64,000 bases of DNA from Mesorhizobium jarvisii (GTDB lineage Bacteria; Pseudomonadota; Alphaproteobacteria; Rhizobiales; Rhizobiaceae): assembly GCF_003601985.1 (NCBI RefSeq), contig NZ_QZXA01000009.1, positions 248,001 to 312,000 on the forward strand, in the 5' to 3' direction. Shown here piece by piece: positions 17,146 to 24,886 of this stretch. The stretch's first letter is position 1; each line of letters starts with the position of its first letter. The position numbers and the translations under genes were made by a program. The notes under the pieces were generated by a model, which searched no databases, was not told the origin of the DNA, and worked only from the letters and a program-made list of their open reading frames with translations.

Positions 17146-18150
17146 ATGCCGATATCGATCCTGTCGTGGCTGCTGGCCCTGCTGTTCCTGCTGGCGGTCC
17201 TGGGGATCGCCTGCCTGGTGCTGGCGACGCTATGGATCGCGGCGAAGGCGCAAAGGCTGGTACCGCCGGTCGGAAAATTCATCGAGATCGACGGCAACCG
17301 CATCCACTATGTCGATGTGGGCGAGGGGCGGCCGATCGTCTTCCTGCATGGGCTTGGCGCGCAACTCCACCACTTCCGGCACACGCTGTTCGGACATTTC
17401 GGCCCAGGCTATCGGCTGATCGCGCTCGATCGTCCGGGATCAGGCTATTCGACGCGCGCGAACGGTGCCACCGGCCGCTTGCCTGAACAGGCAGCCCTGG
17501 TGCGCCGCTTCATCGAAAAATTGGAGCTGGAAAGGCCGTTGGTGGTGGGCCACTCGCTGGGTGGCGCCGTCACATTGACCCTGGCCGTGGAACATCCCGA
17601 GGCAATTTCGGGCATCGCCTTGCTGGCGCCGCTGACGCATCTGGAAACCAGGGGGCGGCAAGGATTTGACCTGCTCTATATCCCCTCTCGCCTGCGGCGC
17701 TGGATCATGGCCTATACCGTGGCGATACCGCTGAGCCTGCGCTATGCGCGGCCGACAATGGAATTCATCTTCGCGCCGCAGGTCTTTCCCGCGGACTACA
17801 TGGTCGACGGCGGCGGCTGGCTCGGGCTGCGGCCAGTCCATTTCCAGGCAACATCAGCCGATGTCGTGGCCGTCGAACAGGATCTCGGCCGCATCGAACA
17901 GCGCTATGGCGAGCTTGTCATGCCTGCCGGCATCCTCTTCGGAACCGCCGACCGCGTCATCGACATCCGTATCCATGGCGAGCCGATGCAAGGCAAGATC
18001 GCAGGGCTTGACTTCGAACCCGTCGACGGCGTCGGCCATATGCCGCAATTCGTCGAGCCCAAGCGTGTGATTGGCTTCATCGAGCGGATTGCCGCCCGCG
18101 CGTTTCCATCACCACAGCCTCACGACAATTTCAATGAACCATTCGGCTGA
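17146..18150 (+). CDS. Alpha/beta hydrolase, membrane-anchored
   Basis: A 334-residue protein with an N-terminal membrane helix (ILSWLLALLFLLAVLGIACLVLATLW) and an alpha/beta hydrolase domain. Motifs are IVFLHGLGA (oxyanion region), ALDRPGSGYS, the nucleophile elbow VVGHSLGGAV, an acid within GTADRVID, and VDGVGHMPQF with the catalytic His. It could be an esterase, epoxide hydrolase or haloperoxidase-type enzyme; the substrate is unknown. It is divergent from the CinA-like gene, with 152 bp between starts. Confidence 0.85.
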   Translation: MPISILSWLLALLFLLAVLGIACLVLATLWIAAKAQRLVPPVGKFIEIDGNRIHYVDVGEGRPIVFLHGLGAQLHHFRHTLFGHFGPGYRLIALDRPGSGYSTRANGATGRLPEQAALVRRFIEKLELERPLVVGHSLGGAVTLTLAVEHPEAISGIALLAPLTHLETRGRQGFDLLYIPSRLRRWIMAYTVAIPLSLRYARPTMEFIFAPQVFPADYMVDGGGWLGLRPVHFQATSADVVAVEQDLGRIEQRYGELVMPAGILFGTADRVIDIRIHGEPMQGKIAGLDFEPVDGVGHMPQFVEPKRVIGFIERIAARAFPSPQPHDNFNEPFG

Positions 18151-18204
18151 CTGCCGGGTTTACCCCGTGTCGCACCCAAGGCGACCAAGACACGGAGTAA
18201 TGCA

Positions 18205-18483
18205 ATGTACAGGAAATTTATCGCAGCATCGGTTCTGACGATCGGTCTCGCCACATCGGCGATGGCCCAGCCATCGGAAGGCACATATTCCAACCATCAC
18301 AACTGGTTCGGCAACGAACAGTCTTCCGGTGTCGACCAGAACACGACCGGGAGCATCAATGGCGACCGCTCAGGGCTGGACAGCCTTGGCAATTCGGGGC
18401 CTGCCGGACCTTGTGCCTCCAATACAGCTGGTCCTGATGCCAATGCTGGATTGAACGTCAACGATCACTATTGCGGCAAATAA
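18205..18483 (+). CDS. Small secreted hypothetical protein
   Basis: A 92-residue protein with a textbook signal peptide (KFIAASVLTIGLATSAMAQ). The short mature chain is rich in Asn, Gly and Ser, with two Cys residues (GPCASN and HYCGK) that may form a disulfide. GGAG lies eight bases before the ATG. I do not recognise the family, though similar Asn/Gly-rich exported peptides are frequent in rhizobia. It follows the hydrolase gene by 54 bp. Confidence 0.65.
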   Translation: MYRKFIAASVLTIGLATSAMAQPSEGTYSNHHNWFGNEQSSGVDQNTTGSINGDRSGLDSLGNSGPAGPCASNTAGPDANAGLNVNDHYCGK

Positions 18484-18585
18484 TTCAGCCGCTGGGCAGC
18501 CGCTGACCGTGGGACGTCGTCTCTCCAGACGTCCGCGGTCGGCGCCCTGCCTGTTCCTGCCGGAAAATTGTCTTCTGAGGAGAGA

Positions 18586-18825
18586 CTAGTCGGAAACCTC
18601 GGTCTGCGGCCGATCCCGACCGTCGGCCAGTTCCTCGTGCCATTTGCCGTCGGCATCCTCATACTGGATGCCGTCCGTCGCGCCCGCCACCTGCTGCTCG
18701 GCCGAGGCGATCTCGGCGGCGCGCAAAGCATCCTGATGGGTCGGAAATGTCTCCGAGAAGGTCGAACCGACCTTGTAGGCCCAGCCGCCGTCATGCTCGA
18801 CGATCTTGTAAGTCAGCTTCGCCAT
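18586..18825 (-). CDS. DUF2188 domain protein
   Basis: A 79-residue protein matching the DUF2188 pattern: YKIVEHDGGWAYKVGSTFSETFPTHQDALRAAEIA, in pieces, where a W/Y pair, an F-x-T-x-x-x-A segment and a helix follow in the usual order. Function unknown; members are often stress-associated. The start is fixed by GGAGG five bases before the ATG at 18823-18825. It is 29 bp downstream of the DUF982 gene on the same strand, probably one transcript. Confidence 0.75.
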   Translation of the reverse strand: MAKLTYKIVEHDGGWAYKVGSTFSETFPTHQDALRAAEIASAEQQVAGATDGIQYEDADGKWHEELADGRDRPQTEVSD

Positions 18826-18854
18826 AAAAACCTCCGGTTGAAAGGTCCGCCTGC

Positions 18855-19133
18855 TCAATGCAGCCGGTCGTCGGATAGCCGGTCGTCGGGCACCAGCACT
18901 TCCGATTCCCTGGCGGCCTCGATCAGTGCCCGTCGCGCTTCCGCTGTCGAACGATAACCTTCCAGCACTTTGAGGCAAGTGTCGAGGGCATCACGATGAC
19001 GCGGGCCGCGATTGAGTGGCCAGACCGTCATGAGGCACTCCGCCGCTTCCTGGGTGCTGCGGATATGGCGATATTTGCCGACATGGCCGAGTTCGACCAC
19101 GACCGGCGTTTCAAAAGGTTTGTTGTCCATCAT
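18855..19133 (-). CDS. DUF982 domain protein
   Basis: A 92-residue protein, typical for DUF982, a family largely confined to rhizobia. Motifs are FETPVVVELG near the start, the central AAECLMTVWP, and HRDALDTCLKVLEGY with the conserved A-C-L pattern, then AEARRALIEAA. Function unknown. Two adjacent ATG codons (19133 and 19130) can serve as start. Its stop is 29 bp before the DUF2188 gene. Confidence 0.8.
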   Translation of the reverse strand: MMDNKPFETPVVVELGHVGKYRHIRSTQEAAECLMTVWPLNRGPRHRDALDTCLKVLEGYRSTAEARRALIEAARESEVLVPDDRLSDDRLH

Positions 19134-19242
19134 GGCCGCAACGCAAAGCAGCCAATTTGGTTGCAAAAGTGGCCCGGAACCTGCGCCCAAAAGTCGCGTC
19201 TCGTTTCGCGGCGCGCTTTTTGGGTGACATGTTTCGGCGTAC

Positions 19243-19560
19243 TCAGTAGCCGCAGTCGTTGCGCAGCCAGCGTGCGTTCGCCCAGCCGGTGGTCCCGCCG
19301 ATTTCGACCTTGTACCAGTTGCCGCGCCGGTCGAAAATCTCGACGTGGTCTCCATTGAACAGCTGGCCGATCATCCGCGATGACGAGTTGGGCCGTGTCC
19401 GCACGGCGAGAAAGCCGCTGCCGGTCGCCAGATTGTAGCGGCCAGACAGGCCGTGCACCGTCCCCTCGCAATATTGCGCCACGCTCGGCGTCGATGCGCC
19501 GAGCCAAAGGCCGGCGACAGTCACAAGCATCGCAGCCGGCAAGAATGCCCTGAACGACAT
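19243..19560 (-). CDS. Secreted SH3-domain protein
   Basis: A 105-residue exported protein. The signal peptide FLPAAMLVTVAGLWLGASTPSVA is followed by a bacterial SH3 (SH3b) domain: GFLAVRTRPNSSSRMIGQLFNGDHVEIFDRRGNWYKVE, in pieces, then GTTGWANARWLRNDCG. SH3b domains of this kind bind peptidoglycan or serve as periplasmic targeting modules. The Cys pair (YCEG and NDCG) may be disulfide-linked. GGGAGGAG upstream of the ATG at 19558-19560 decides the start. Confidence 0.82.
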   Translation of the reverse strand: MSFRAFLPAAMLVTVAGLWLGASTPSVAQYCEGTVHGLSGRYNLATGSGFLAVRTRPNSSSRMIGQLFNGDHVEIFDRRGNWYKVEIGGTTGWANARWLRNDCGY

Positions 19561-19689
19561 GATCTCCTCCCAAGCCCGGCCGCGCCCGCCGCAGCCTCGC
19601 CCAGCGTAACAGTTTGCCGCCAGAATTGAAGCGGGCTGTGGCAAAACGGGCTGGGCGGGATCGCGCCTGTGTCAGGAGGGCGGGCCGGT

Positions 19690-20793
19690 TCAGCCCGCAG
19701 CCTTCATCCAGTGCTCCATCGTCGTTACCGAGCGGGCGAGCTGCGGCGCCGGATGGATCTTTTCCTTGAATGTGGCGGCCGCGCGCCAGCCCCAGCGCGG
19801 ATCGGCGAGGAAGGCGCGCGCCAGCGCCACCATGTCGGCACGGCCTTCGGCGATAACAGCCTCGGCCTGCTGGGGATCGTCGATCAGGCCGACCGCGCGG
19901 GTCGGAATGCCGGCGCCCTTGCGCACGGCTTCCGCCAGATGCACCTGATAGCCGGGACCGGTGGGCAATTTCTGCGACGGCGAATTGCCGCCGCTGGAGC
20001 AGCAGAGATAGGCGATACCCTCGGCCTTCAGGGCCTTCGCCACCTCGATCGCATCCTCGACGTCGAAGCCGCCGTCCACCCAGTCCTTCACCGACAGCCG
20101 CGCGCCGAGCATCAGCTTCGGCACCGCCTTCTTCACCGCCCTGGCGATTTCGACGACAAGACGCATCCGGTTTTCCCGCGAGCCGCCCCAGCGGTCGGTG
20201 CGCTGGTTGGACAGCGGCGACAGGAACTGGAAGATCAGGTAGCCATGCGCTGCGTGCAGTTCGATGAAGTCGAAGCCGGCGCGTTCGGCCCGCCTGGCGG
20301 CTTGGGCGAACCGCTCGATGAGCTGCAGGATCTCTTCCTCATCGAGCGCGCGTGGCACATTCCAGCCGGTGTCGTAGGCTATGGCCGAGGCCGAGACGGT
20401 CTGCCAGGCGTCTTCGTTCGGCTGCAGTGGCCCGCCGCCCTCCCAGGGCTTGCGGTTCGAGGCCTTGCGGCCGGCATGCGCAAGCTGCGTGCCGAATTTC
20501 GTGCCCGGCGCGGCGACGCGTCGTGCCGCATCCAGAGTGCGGCGCGCGGCGGCCTCGTTGTCGTCGGAGTAAAGCCCGAGGCAACCATGGGTGATGCGCC
20601 CGCGGCGCTCGACATCGGTCATCTCCACCGTGACCATGCCGGCGCCGGACATGGCCAGGTTCATCCAGTGGTAAAGATGCCAGTCGCTGGCTGACCCATC
20701 CGCGGCGGAATACTGGCACATCGGCGCCACGGCGATGCGGTTGGGGAAGGTGACGCCGTCGAGGGTAATCGGCTGGAAAAGCGATGCGGTCAT
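19690..20793 (-). CDS. NADH:flavin oxidoreductase / old yellow enzyme family (YqjM-like)
   Basis: A 367-residue FMN-binding TIM-barrel. The start LFQPITLDGVTFPNRIAVAPMCQYSA has the Cys of the YqjM subclass. Further motifs are QLAHAGRKA, the substrate-binding HAAHGYLIFQFLSP, ARLSVKDW, and the phosphate-binding VGLIDDPQQAEAVI...DMVALAR. These enzymes reduce activated C=C bonds of enals, enones or nitro compounds using NAD(P)H. The start at MTASLFQ is chosen for family length; an in-frame ATG 21 codons upstream adds unrelated residues. Confidence 0.9.
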   Translation of the reverse strand: MTASLFQPITLDGVTFPNRIAVAPMCQYSAADGSASDWHLYHWMNLAMSGAGMVTVEMTDVERRGRITHGCLGLYSDDNEAAARRTLDAARRVAAPGTKFGTQLAHAGRKASNRKPWEGGGPLQPNEDAWQTVSASAIAYDTGWNVPRALDEEEILQLIERFAQAARRAERAGFDFIELHAAHGYLIFQFLSPLSNQRTDRWGGSRENRMRLVVEIARAVKKAVPKLMLGARLSVKDWVDGGFDVEDAIEVAKALKAEGIAYLCCSSGGNSPSQKLPTGPGYQVHLAEAVRKGAGIPTRAVGLIDDPQQAEAVIAEGRADMVALARAFLADPRWGWRAAATFKEKIHPAPQLARSVTTMEHWMKAAG

Positions 20794-20893
20794 GAAGAGG
20801 GCTCCGGGGAGAGGGAAGGCGTTATTTAGGCGACGGATATCTTGCATACCACACACGAGAGAGTGAAACGCTGGACCAATCGCTTCCCCAATT

Positions 20894-20925
20894 GCGCAGG
20901 CGTCGGTTCGCGGCTACGCCTGCGC
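20894..20925. promoter_or_regulatory. Perfect 10-bp inverted repeat in nudK leader
   Basis: GCGCAGGCGT (20894-20903) and ACGCCTGCGC (20916-20925) are exact reverse complements around a 12-base loop. They end 25 bases before the nudK start codon. This could be a leader hairpin or an operator; no T tract follows. Confidence 0.4.
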
Positions 20926-20950
20926 CCGGCGCCAAATACCGAGGTATCCA

Positions 20951-21529
20951 ATGGAAGATCGTATTCGTATCCGTTCGGAAGAGGTTCTTTCCGACGACTG
21001 GGCGGTGCTGAAAAAGACCGTGCTCGACTATCGCCGGCGCGACGGGCAGTGGGAGACGCAGGTTCGCCAGACCTATGATCGCGGCGACGGCGCGGTGATC
21101 CTGCCCTGCGACCCACAGCGTTCGACGGTGCTTCTGGTGCGCCAGTTCCGCTATCCCGCCTATGTCACCGGCCACCGCGAACCGCTGATCGAGGCCTGTG
21201 CCGGGCTGCTCGACGAAAACGACCCCGAGACCGCCATCCGCAAGGAGGCGGAGGAAGAACTCGGCTACCGGCTGAAGGACGTAGAGCGGTTGTTTTCGCC
21301 TTATATGAGCCCGGGCAGCGTGACCGAGCGGCTGTGGTTCTTCGTTGCACGCTATTCGCCCGCCGACCGCATCTCCGCTGGCGGCGGCGCGCCGGAGGAG
21401 GGCGAGGACATCGAGGTCCTGGAAATGCCGCTCGACGAAGCGCTCGCCGGCATCGCCGACGGCCGCATCGTCGATGCCAAGACGATTATCCTGATCCAGC
21501 ATCTGAAGCTGAACCCGATGAAGGCTTGA
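20951..21529 (+). CDS. nudK: NUDIX hydrolase, NudK-like (GDP-mannose pyrophosphatase)
   Basis: A 192-residue protein. The domain order is an N-terminal beta unit (ILSDDW-like EVLSDDWAVLKK), DRGDGAVILP, the sugar-nucleotide Nudix region LIEACAGLLDENDPETAIRKEAEEELGY in pieces, and SPGSVTERLWFF after it. This arrangement is that of E. coli NudK/ADP-ribose pyrophosphatase relatives, which cleave GDP-mannose or ADP-ribose to a nucleoside monophosphate and sugar phosphate. It is divergent from the old-yellow-enzyme gene. Its last 139 bp are found again in decayed form at 23017-23141. Confidence 0.85.
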   Translation: MEDRIRIRSEEVLSDDWAVLKKTVLDYRRRDGQWETQVRQTYDRGDGAVILPCDPQRSTVLLVRQFRYPAYVTGHREPLIEACAGLLDENDPETAIRKEAEEELGYRLKDVERLFSPYMSPGSVTERLWFFVARYSPADRISAGGGAPEEGEDIEVLEMPLDEALAGIADGRIVDAKTIILIQHLKLNPMKA

Positions 21530-21628
21530 CCGACATTCCGGCATGAGTTGGCTCCATCCCTCGCATCACGGAACCAAAGGGGTCAGCGGCGGTTTAACTC
21601 TCGAAGGGACCGCAACGGAAGCGGAACA

Positions 21629-21850
21629 ATGGTTGAGCTTTTCAATATGGAACTGGCCAAGGCCAGACAGCGCATCAATCGAGCGGAACTCGCTCTGGAA
21701 CGCGCGGAAGAAATGCTGGACGAGGACTGCGGCGTCGGGATCAATATCGCGCTTTGCAGCCGGATCAGGACCGCGCAGCGGCAACTGGTCGAGGCCAGGG
21801 AGCGCCTAACAAAGATTGATCCGCCAATTATTTTTGGTGGCTCCCAATGA
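21629..21850 (+). CDS. Small coiled-coil hypothetical protein (73 aa)
   Basis: Predominantly helical: MVELFNMELAKARQRINRAE, LALERAEEMLDEDCG, a break, then RIRTAQRQLVEARERL with heptad-like spacing, ending PPIIFGGSQ. Its stop overlaps the start of the next small gene (ATGATG at 21847), indicating translational coupling. The upstream AGCGGAACA is a weak ribosome site. No family recognised. Confidence 0.5.
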   Translation: MVELFNMELAKARQRINRAELALERAEEMLDEDCGVGINIALCSRIRTAQRQLVEARERLTKIDPPIIFGGSQ

Positions 21851-22062
21851 TGATCGCGGCATTTCACCACGAAACCGCGAGAGGCGGTGAGGTGTATCGC
21901 GCCGCCAGGTTCGCGCTTCTGACACTGCGAATTATCCAGGGTATCAAGCGCACCGATGCCGCGGCCGAGAAAGTCGAGCGAATGCTGACCAAGTTGGCTA
22001 AAGCAAGCGCTCTCGATGAACCAGCCGGTATAGGGTCACTCGATCCGCGCCGTCCTGGCTAG
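21847..22062 (+). CDS. Small hypothetical protein (71 aa)
   Basis: A basic, mostly helical protein (RAARFALLTLRIIQGIKR, AAAEKVERMLTKLAKA). It overlaps the preceding gene by four bases, so the pair is very likely one operon. A hairpin follows six bases after the stop. No recognised family; it belongs to the accessory-looking stretch between nudK and tRNA-Leu. Confidence 0.5.
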   Translation: MMIAAFHHETARGGEVYRAARFALLTLRIIQGIKRTDAAAEKVERMLTKLAKASALDEPAGIGSLDPRRPG

Positions 22063-22067
22063 GCTTC

Positions 22068-22090
22068 GCCTCACGCCGTCGGCGTAAGGC
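22068..22090. terminator. Hairpin after small gene pair
   Basis: GCCTCACGCCG and CGGCGTAAGGC pair around a single T with one mismatch, placed immediately after the upstream stop. There is no T tract, so it may protect the 3' end rather than terminate strictly. Confidence 0.4.
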
Positions 22091-22131
22091 TGGGTCGTTA
22101 CGACATCGTCGATACCAAAAACGCTTCGGGC

Positions 22132-22154
22132 ATCGTATATTAGCAATATACGAT
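22132..22154. promoter_or_regulatory. Perfect palindrome, operator candidate
   Basis: ATCGTATATT (22132-22141) and AATATACGAT (22145-22154) are exact inverted copies around AGC. A TATAAT hexamer follows at 22166-22171, so the palindrome overlies the -35 region of a promoter reading towards the gene at 22264. This is a usual position for a repressor operator. The element is strikingly AT-rich against its surroundings. Confidence 0.55.
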
Positions 22155-22263
22155 ATATTAATGGCTATAATGCAGCCTTTGGCACGGGACGGAAATACCG
22201 CCCATCGACGTTCCGACATGCGCCCTGAGCGCCGGAACGCTAGACCAATGCGGAGTAAAACGC

Positions 22264-22575
22264 ATGAGTGTCGGAGCCGCTCTCGAACAGTTGCTGCGGC
22301 TGATTTATCGCCGGGCCATGAAACTGGCGATGTTGCCGGAGGATGAAAGGGATTCCCACTACGATCACATCCGCCTAGCATGTTGCGCGGCCGCCGAGCA
22401 CATTGGGCAAGATCCCGACAGGGCAGCCATCACGGCGAACGATATGGTTGAGTTTGTTCGCGCGCTGGTCGGAATCATCGAGGTAGGTTCTGGGCCAGAC
22501 CATGAGCGAAGCGCCGATCAGCCACCACCGGTGCCACATTCTGGCGGCCGAGAGAGTGGCGCTACGCGCATCTAG
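22264..22575 (+). CDS. Hypothetical protein (103 aa)
   Basis: The N-terminal 75 residues form helices (SVGAALEQLLRLIYRRAMKL, IRLACCAAAEHIGQDPDRAA) and the C-terminal 25 are Pro/Gly/Ser-rich and probably disordered. GGAG lies eight bases before the ATG. The gene is downstream of a palindrome and a TATAAT box, suggesting its own regulated promoter. I do not recognise it. Confidence 0.5.
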   Translation: MSVGAALEQLLRLIYRRAMKLAMLPEDERDSHYDHIRLACCAAAEHIGQDPDRAAITANDMVEFVRALVGIIEVGSGPDHERSADQPPPVPHSGGRESGATRI

Positions 22576-22619
22576 CAAACAGGGGAGAACGCCACCGTGG
22601 GGCAGCGGGAACGAGGCGG

Positions 22620-22913
22620 CTAACGCTGGCGCTGTACGACGTAGCTGCTGGTGATGGCGTCGTCGCCCCGCCCACGAGTCACAAAAACCCTTGTATAGCC
22701 GACCGGCAAGCCATCTGTGACGGTCGCATCGACGAGGCGACACCGGCCGACGGTCTCGCCGTTCGGAGCGCTTGCCAGCCTGTCCTTCAGCGAAGCCATG
22801 CATAAGTCGAGCGACGCATACATGGTCGGCGCCATATCGACGGGTTTGCAGACAGAACCCTCAACCGGGCTGCACTGGAGCAAAACCATCACTGCCGCAG
22901 TTGCCGGATCCAT
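22620..22913 (-). CDS. Conserved hypothetical protein with Cys pattern (97 aa)
   Basis: It starts MDPATAAVMVLLQCSPVEG, a short hydrophobic N-terminus, and contains four Cys residues (LLQCSP, SVCKPV, DLCMAS, GRCRLV) spaced as in small rhizobial exported proteins, ending RVFVTRGRGDDAIT. The ATG at 22911-22913 is chosen because GGGAG lies upstream; a TTG two codons before is possible. It is convergent with the gene at 22264. Export and function are inferences. Confidence 0.5.
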   Translation of the reverse strand: MDPATAAVMVLLQCSPVEGSVCKPVDMAPTMYASLDLCMASLKDRLASAPNGETVGRCRLVDATVTDGLPVGYTRVFVTRGRGDDAITSSYVVQRQR

Positions 22914-23016
22914 TTTCAAAGATCTCCCGCGTTTTGACGACCCTCAACGCGGAAATGCATCCTTTGTTTCGCCTTTGCTAAAAAACGAATGCGGATGGCC
23001 GTTCTCGATACGGTTG

Positions 23017-23141
23017 CCCCGGAAGAGGGCGAGGACATCGAGGTCCTGGACAATGCCGCTCGACGAGCCGGCCGGCATAGCCGACGACTGCATCGTCGAT
23101 GCCAAATCCAGCATCTGAAGCTGAACCCGATGAAGGCCTAG
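23017..23141 (+). pseudogene. Decayed duplicate of the nudK 3' end
   Basis: This stretch matches 21391-21529 of nudK almost base for base over long runs: GGGCGAGGACATCGAGGTCC, CATCGTCGATGCCAA and AGCATCTGAAGCTGAACCCG. It carries one inserted base, short deletions (about 3 and 12 bases) and several substitutions, so it cannot encode the NudK tail. No start or Nudix box remains. It ends with its own TAG at the position equivalent to the nudK stop. Confidence 0.75.
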
Positions 23142-23168
23142 CCTCTCGAAGCTGGCCGAGCATTTGCC

Positions 23169-24674
23169 TTACGAACTGTGCCGCGGACAGGCCGGCACGT
23201 CCATTTCGCGGATGAAGTTGCGCAAGGCTTCCATGTCCCGGGACAGAGGCCGATCGTCGGAATAGTGCGCGATATTGTCCCGGACCATTCGATAGATGGT
23301 GTCGGTACCAGGCGCACGCGCACCGCGCACGGCCAGAAAATCATGGGCCTGCGCGGCCGCCATGAGCTCGATCGCCAGAATGTATTCGGCGTTGTCGATA
23401 ACCGCCAGCAGCTTGTTGGCTGCGACGGTTGGATGAGCCAGAAAATCCTCTTGCAGGCCGGATGTGACGCCGCCGTCGGTCGCCGCCGGGGCGGCCAGAC
23501 GCCGGTTGACGTTGCTGAGCGATGTGGCCGTGTATTGCGCGATCATGAAGCCGGAATTGGCTCCGTCCTCATCGGCAAGGAAGGCCGGCAAATTGTTGAC
23601 AAGCGGATTGACGAGACGATCGATGCGACGCTCGCTCATTCCAGCCACCTGAGCCAAGGCGATGGTCAGGCCGTCAGCTGCCTGCCCGAGAGCGGGCGCT
23701 ACCGCATGCGCCTCTGAAACGACCTGAGGATCGTTCGGAGACCCGAATACCGCGGGATTGTCGGTGACGGCTGCCAGTTCGCGGTCGACAAGCTCGGCGG
23801 ACCGGTCCAGCACCTCCCGGGCGGCGCCATGAACATGCGGCACGGCGCGAAGACTGAGTGCGTCCTGCGTGCGACTGCCATGAGCCAGCGCGATAAGTTC
23901 GCTGCCATGAAGCCAGCCACGCAGCGATTTGCCCACGTCCTGAATGCCGGGTGAGGGCCTCATCGCCAGGATTGCCTCGCCAAAAGCCGGCATTTGCGCG
24001 CCTGCGGCTTCAAGAGTTAAAGCAGCCGCCGCGTCAGCCCATCCCAACAAACGCTCCGCGCGCAGCACGGCGATGCTTGTCAGGCCGGTTGCGCATGCGG
24101 TTCCGTTGACGAGGCTCAAGCCCTCCTTGGCGCCAAGCTCCAATGGTTCCAGACCCATTTCAGCCAGGGCCGCGAGCCCGCTCATAGAGCGGCCTGCCAC
24201 GGTTGCACTGCCTTCGCCGATCAGGACCAGTGCTACATGCGCGTTGTGCGTCAAATACCCGGCCGATCCCCGGGACGGCACGTCGGGAACGCAGTCGCGC
24301 TCGATAAAGGTGAGCAGATTGCGAACGATCGTAGGGCCAACGCCCGAATGGCCATGCGCGAAATTTGCCACTTGAGCAGCAATGATGGCGCGCACGCCGC
24401 GTCTCGGCACGAGGTCGCCGACGCCGCAGGCGTGACTGCGAATGATATTGCGCGACAACTTCTTTTGCAGGGCAGGCGCCACGATCTTGCTTGCCAAGGC
24501 GCCGACCCCGGTATTGACGCCATACGCGCGGATACCTTTTTCGACGATGGCCGCTACGATCTGGTTCGCAAAAGCGATCCTCTCCCACGCTGCCTGGCTA
24601 AGCGCCAGGGATTCGCCTTCGCTCACGCGTGCGATGTCGCGCCAGCTGGCGTTTCTATCTATGGTTATTGTCAT
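23169..24674 (-). CDS. Aromatic amino acid lyase family protein, HutH-like, altered active site
   Basis: A 501-residue protein of the histidine/phenylalanine ammonia-lyase superfamily. Matching landmarks are RAYGVNTGVGALAS (Tyr51), SHACGVGD (His81), LVNGTACATG (Asn190), AAVTDNPAVFG, and GLQEDFLAHP (Glu409). The triad that forms the MIO electrophile, A-S-G in HutH, aligns with S137-A138-G139 in PSRGSAGYLTHNAH. The catalytic Tyr of QDPYSLR aligns with Leu273 in QDALSLR. Canonical histidine deamination is therefore doubtful; it may belong to a separate clade of the family or have another reaction. No other hut genes are nearby. Its ATG overlaps the stop of a short upstream frame. Confidence 0.75.
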   Translation of the reverse strand: MTITIDRNASWRDIARVSEGESLALSQAAWERIAFANQIVAAIVEKGIRAYGVNTGVGALASKIVAPALQKKLSRNIIRSHACGVGDLVPRRGVRAIIAAQVANFAHGHSGVGPTIVRNLLTFIERDCVPDVPSRGSAGYLTHNAHVALVLIGEGSATVAGRSMSGLAALAEMGLEPLELGAKEGLSLVNGTACATGLTSIAVLRAERLLGWADAAAALTLEAAGAQMPAFGEAILAMRPSPGIQDVGKSLRGWLHGSELIALAHGSRTQDALSLRAVPHVHGAAREVLDRSAELVDRELAAVTDNPAVFGSPNDPQVVSEAHAVAPALGQAADGLTIALAQVAGMSERRIDRLVNPLVNNLPAFLADEDGANSGFMIAQYTATSLSNVNRRLAAPAATDGGVTSGLQEDFLAHPTVAANKLLAVIDNAEYILAIELMAAAQAHDFLAVRGARAPGTDTIYRMVRDNIAHYSDDRPLSRDMEALRNFIREMDVPACPRHSS

Positions 24675-24886
24675 TGCTCGTTCCGAATAGCTTTGCGAAT
24701 GCGCAGGCGGCTGCTGGCCCGCTCGAAAGGCGGCGTGAGAACCGCTGCTTCGGCACCGTACCGCCCAACCGCGGGCATAATGGCGATGGAATTGCCGGCT
24801 GATGCGACTGTAGCGACGTCGTTGGCCATAAAAGACATGCCGCCTGCGATCCGGCGCTGAAAATCCGGCGCCCCTTTTGAAATCAC
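24671..24886 (-). pseudogene. Short frame overlapping the HutH-like gene; possible regulator C-terminal fragment
   Basis: A 71-codon frame ending four bases into the HutH-like gene (ATGA overlap). The translation (FQRRIAGGMSFMANDVATVA, AGNSIAIMPAVG, RASSRLRIRKAI) resembles the C-terminal effector-domain end of a LysR-type regulator, but only loosely. No N-terminal DNA-binding domain lies upstream before the tRNA. It may be a truncated gene or a small coupled gene; I cannot decide. Confidence 0.35.

Noticed and set aside
22161..22346. 61-codon plus-strand frame starting near the palindrome
   Set aside because: Overlaps the better-supported gene at 22264 and begins inside the presumed -10 box.
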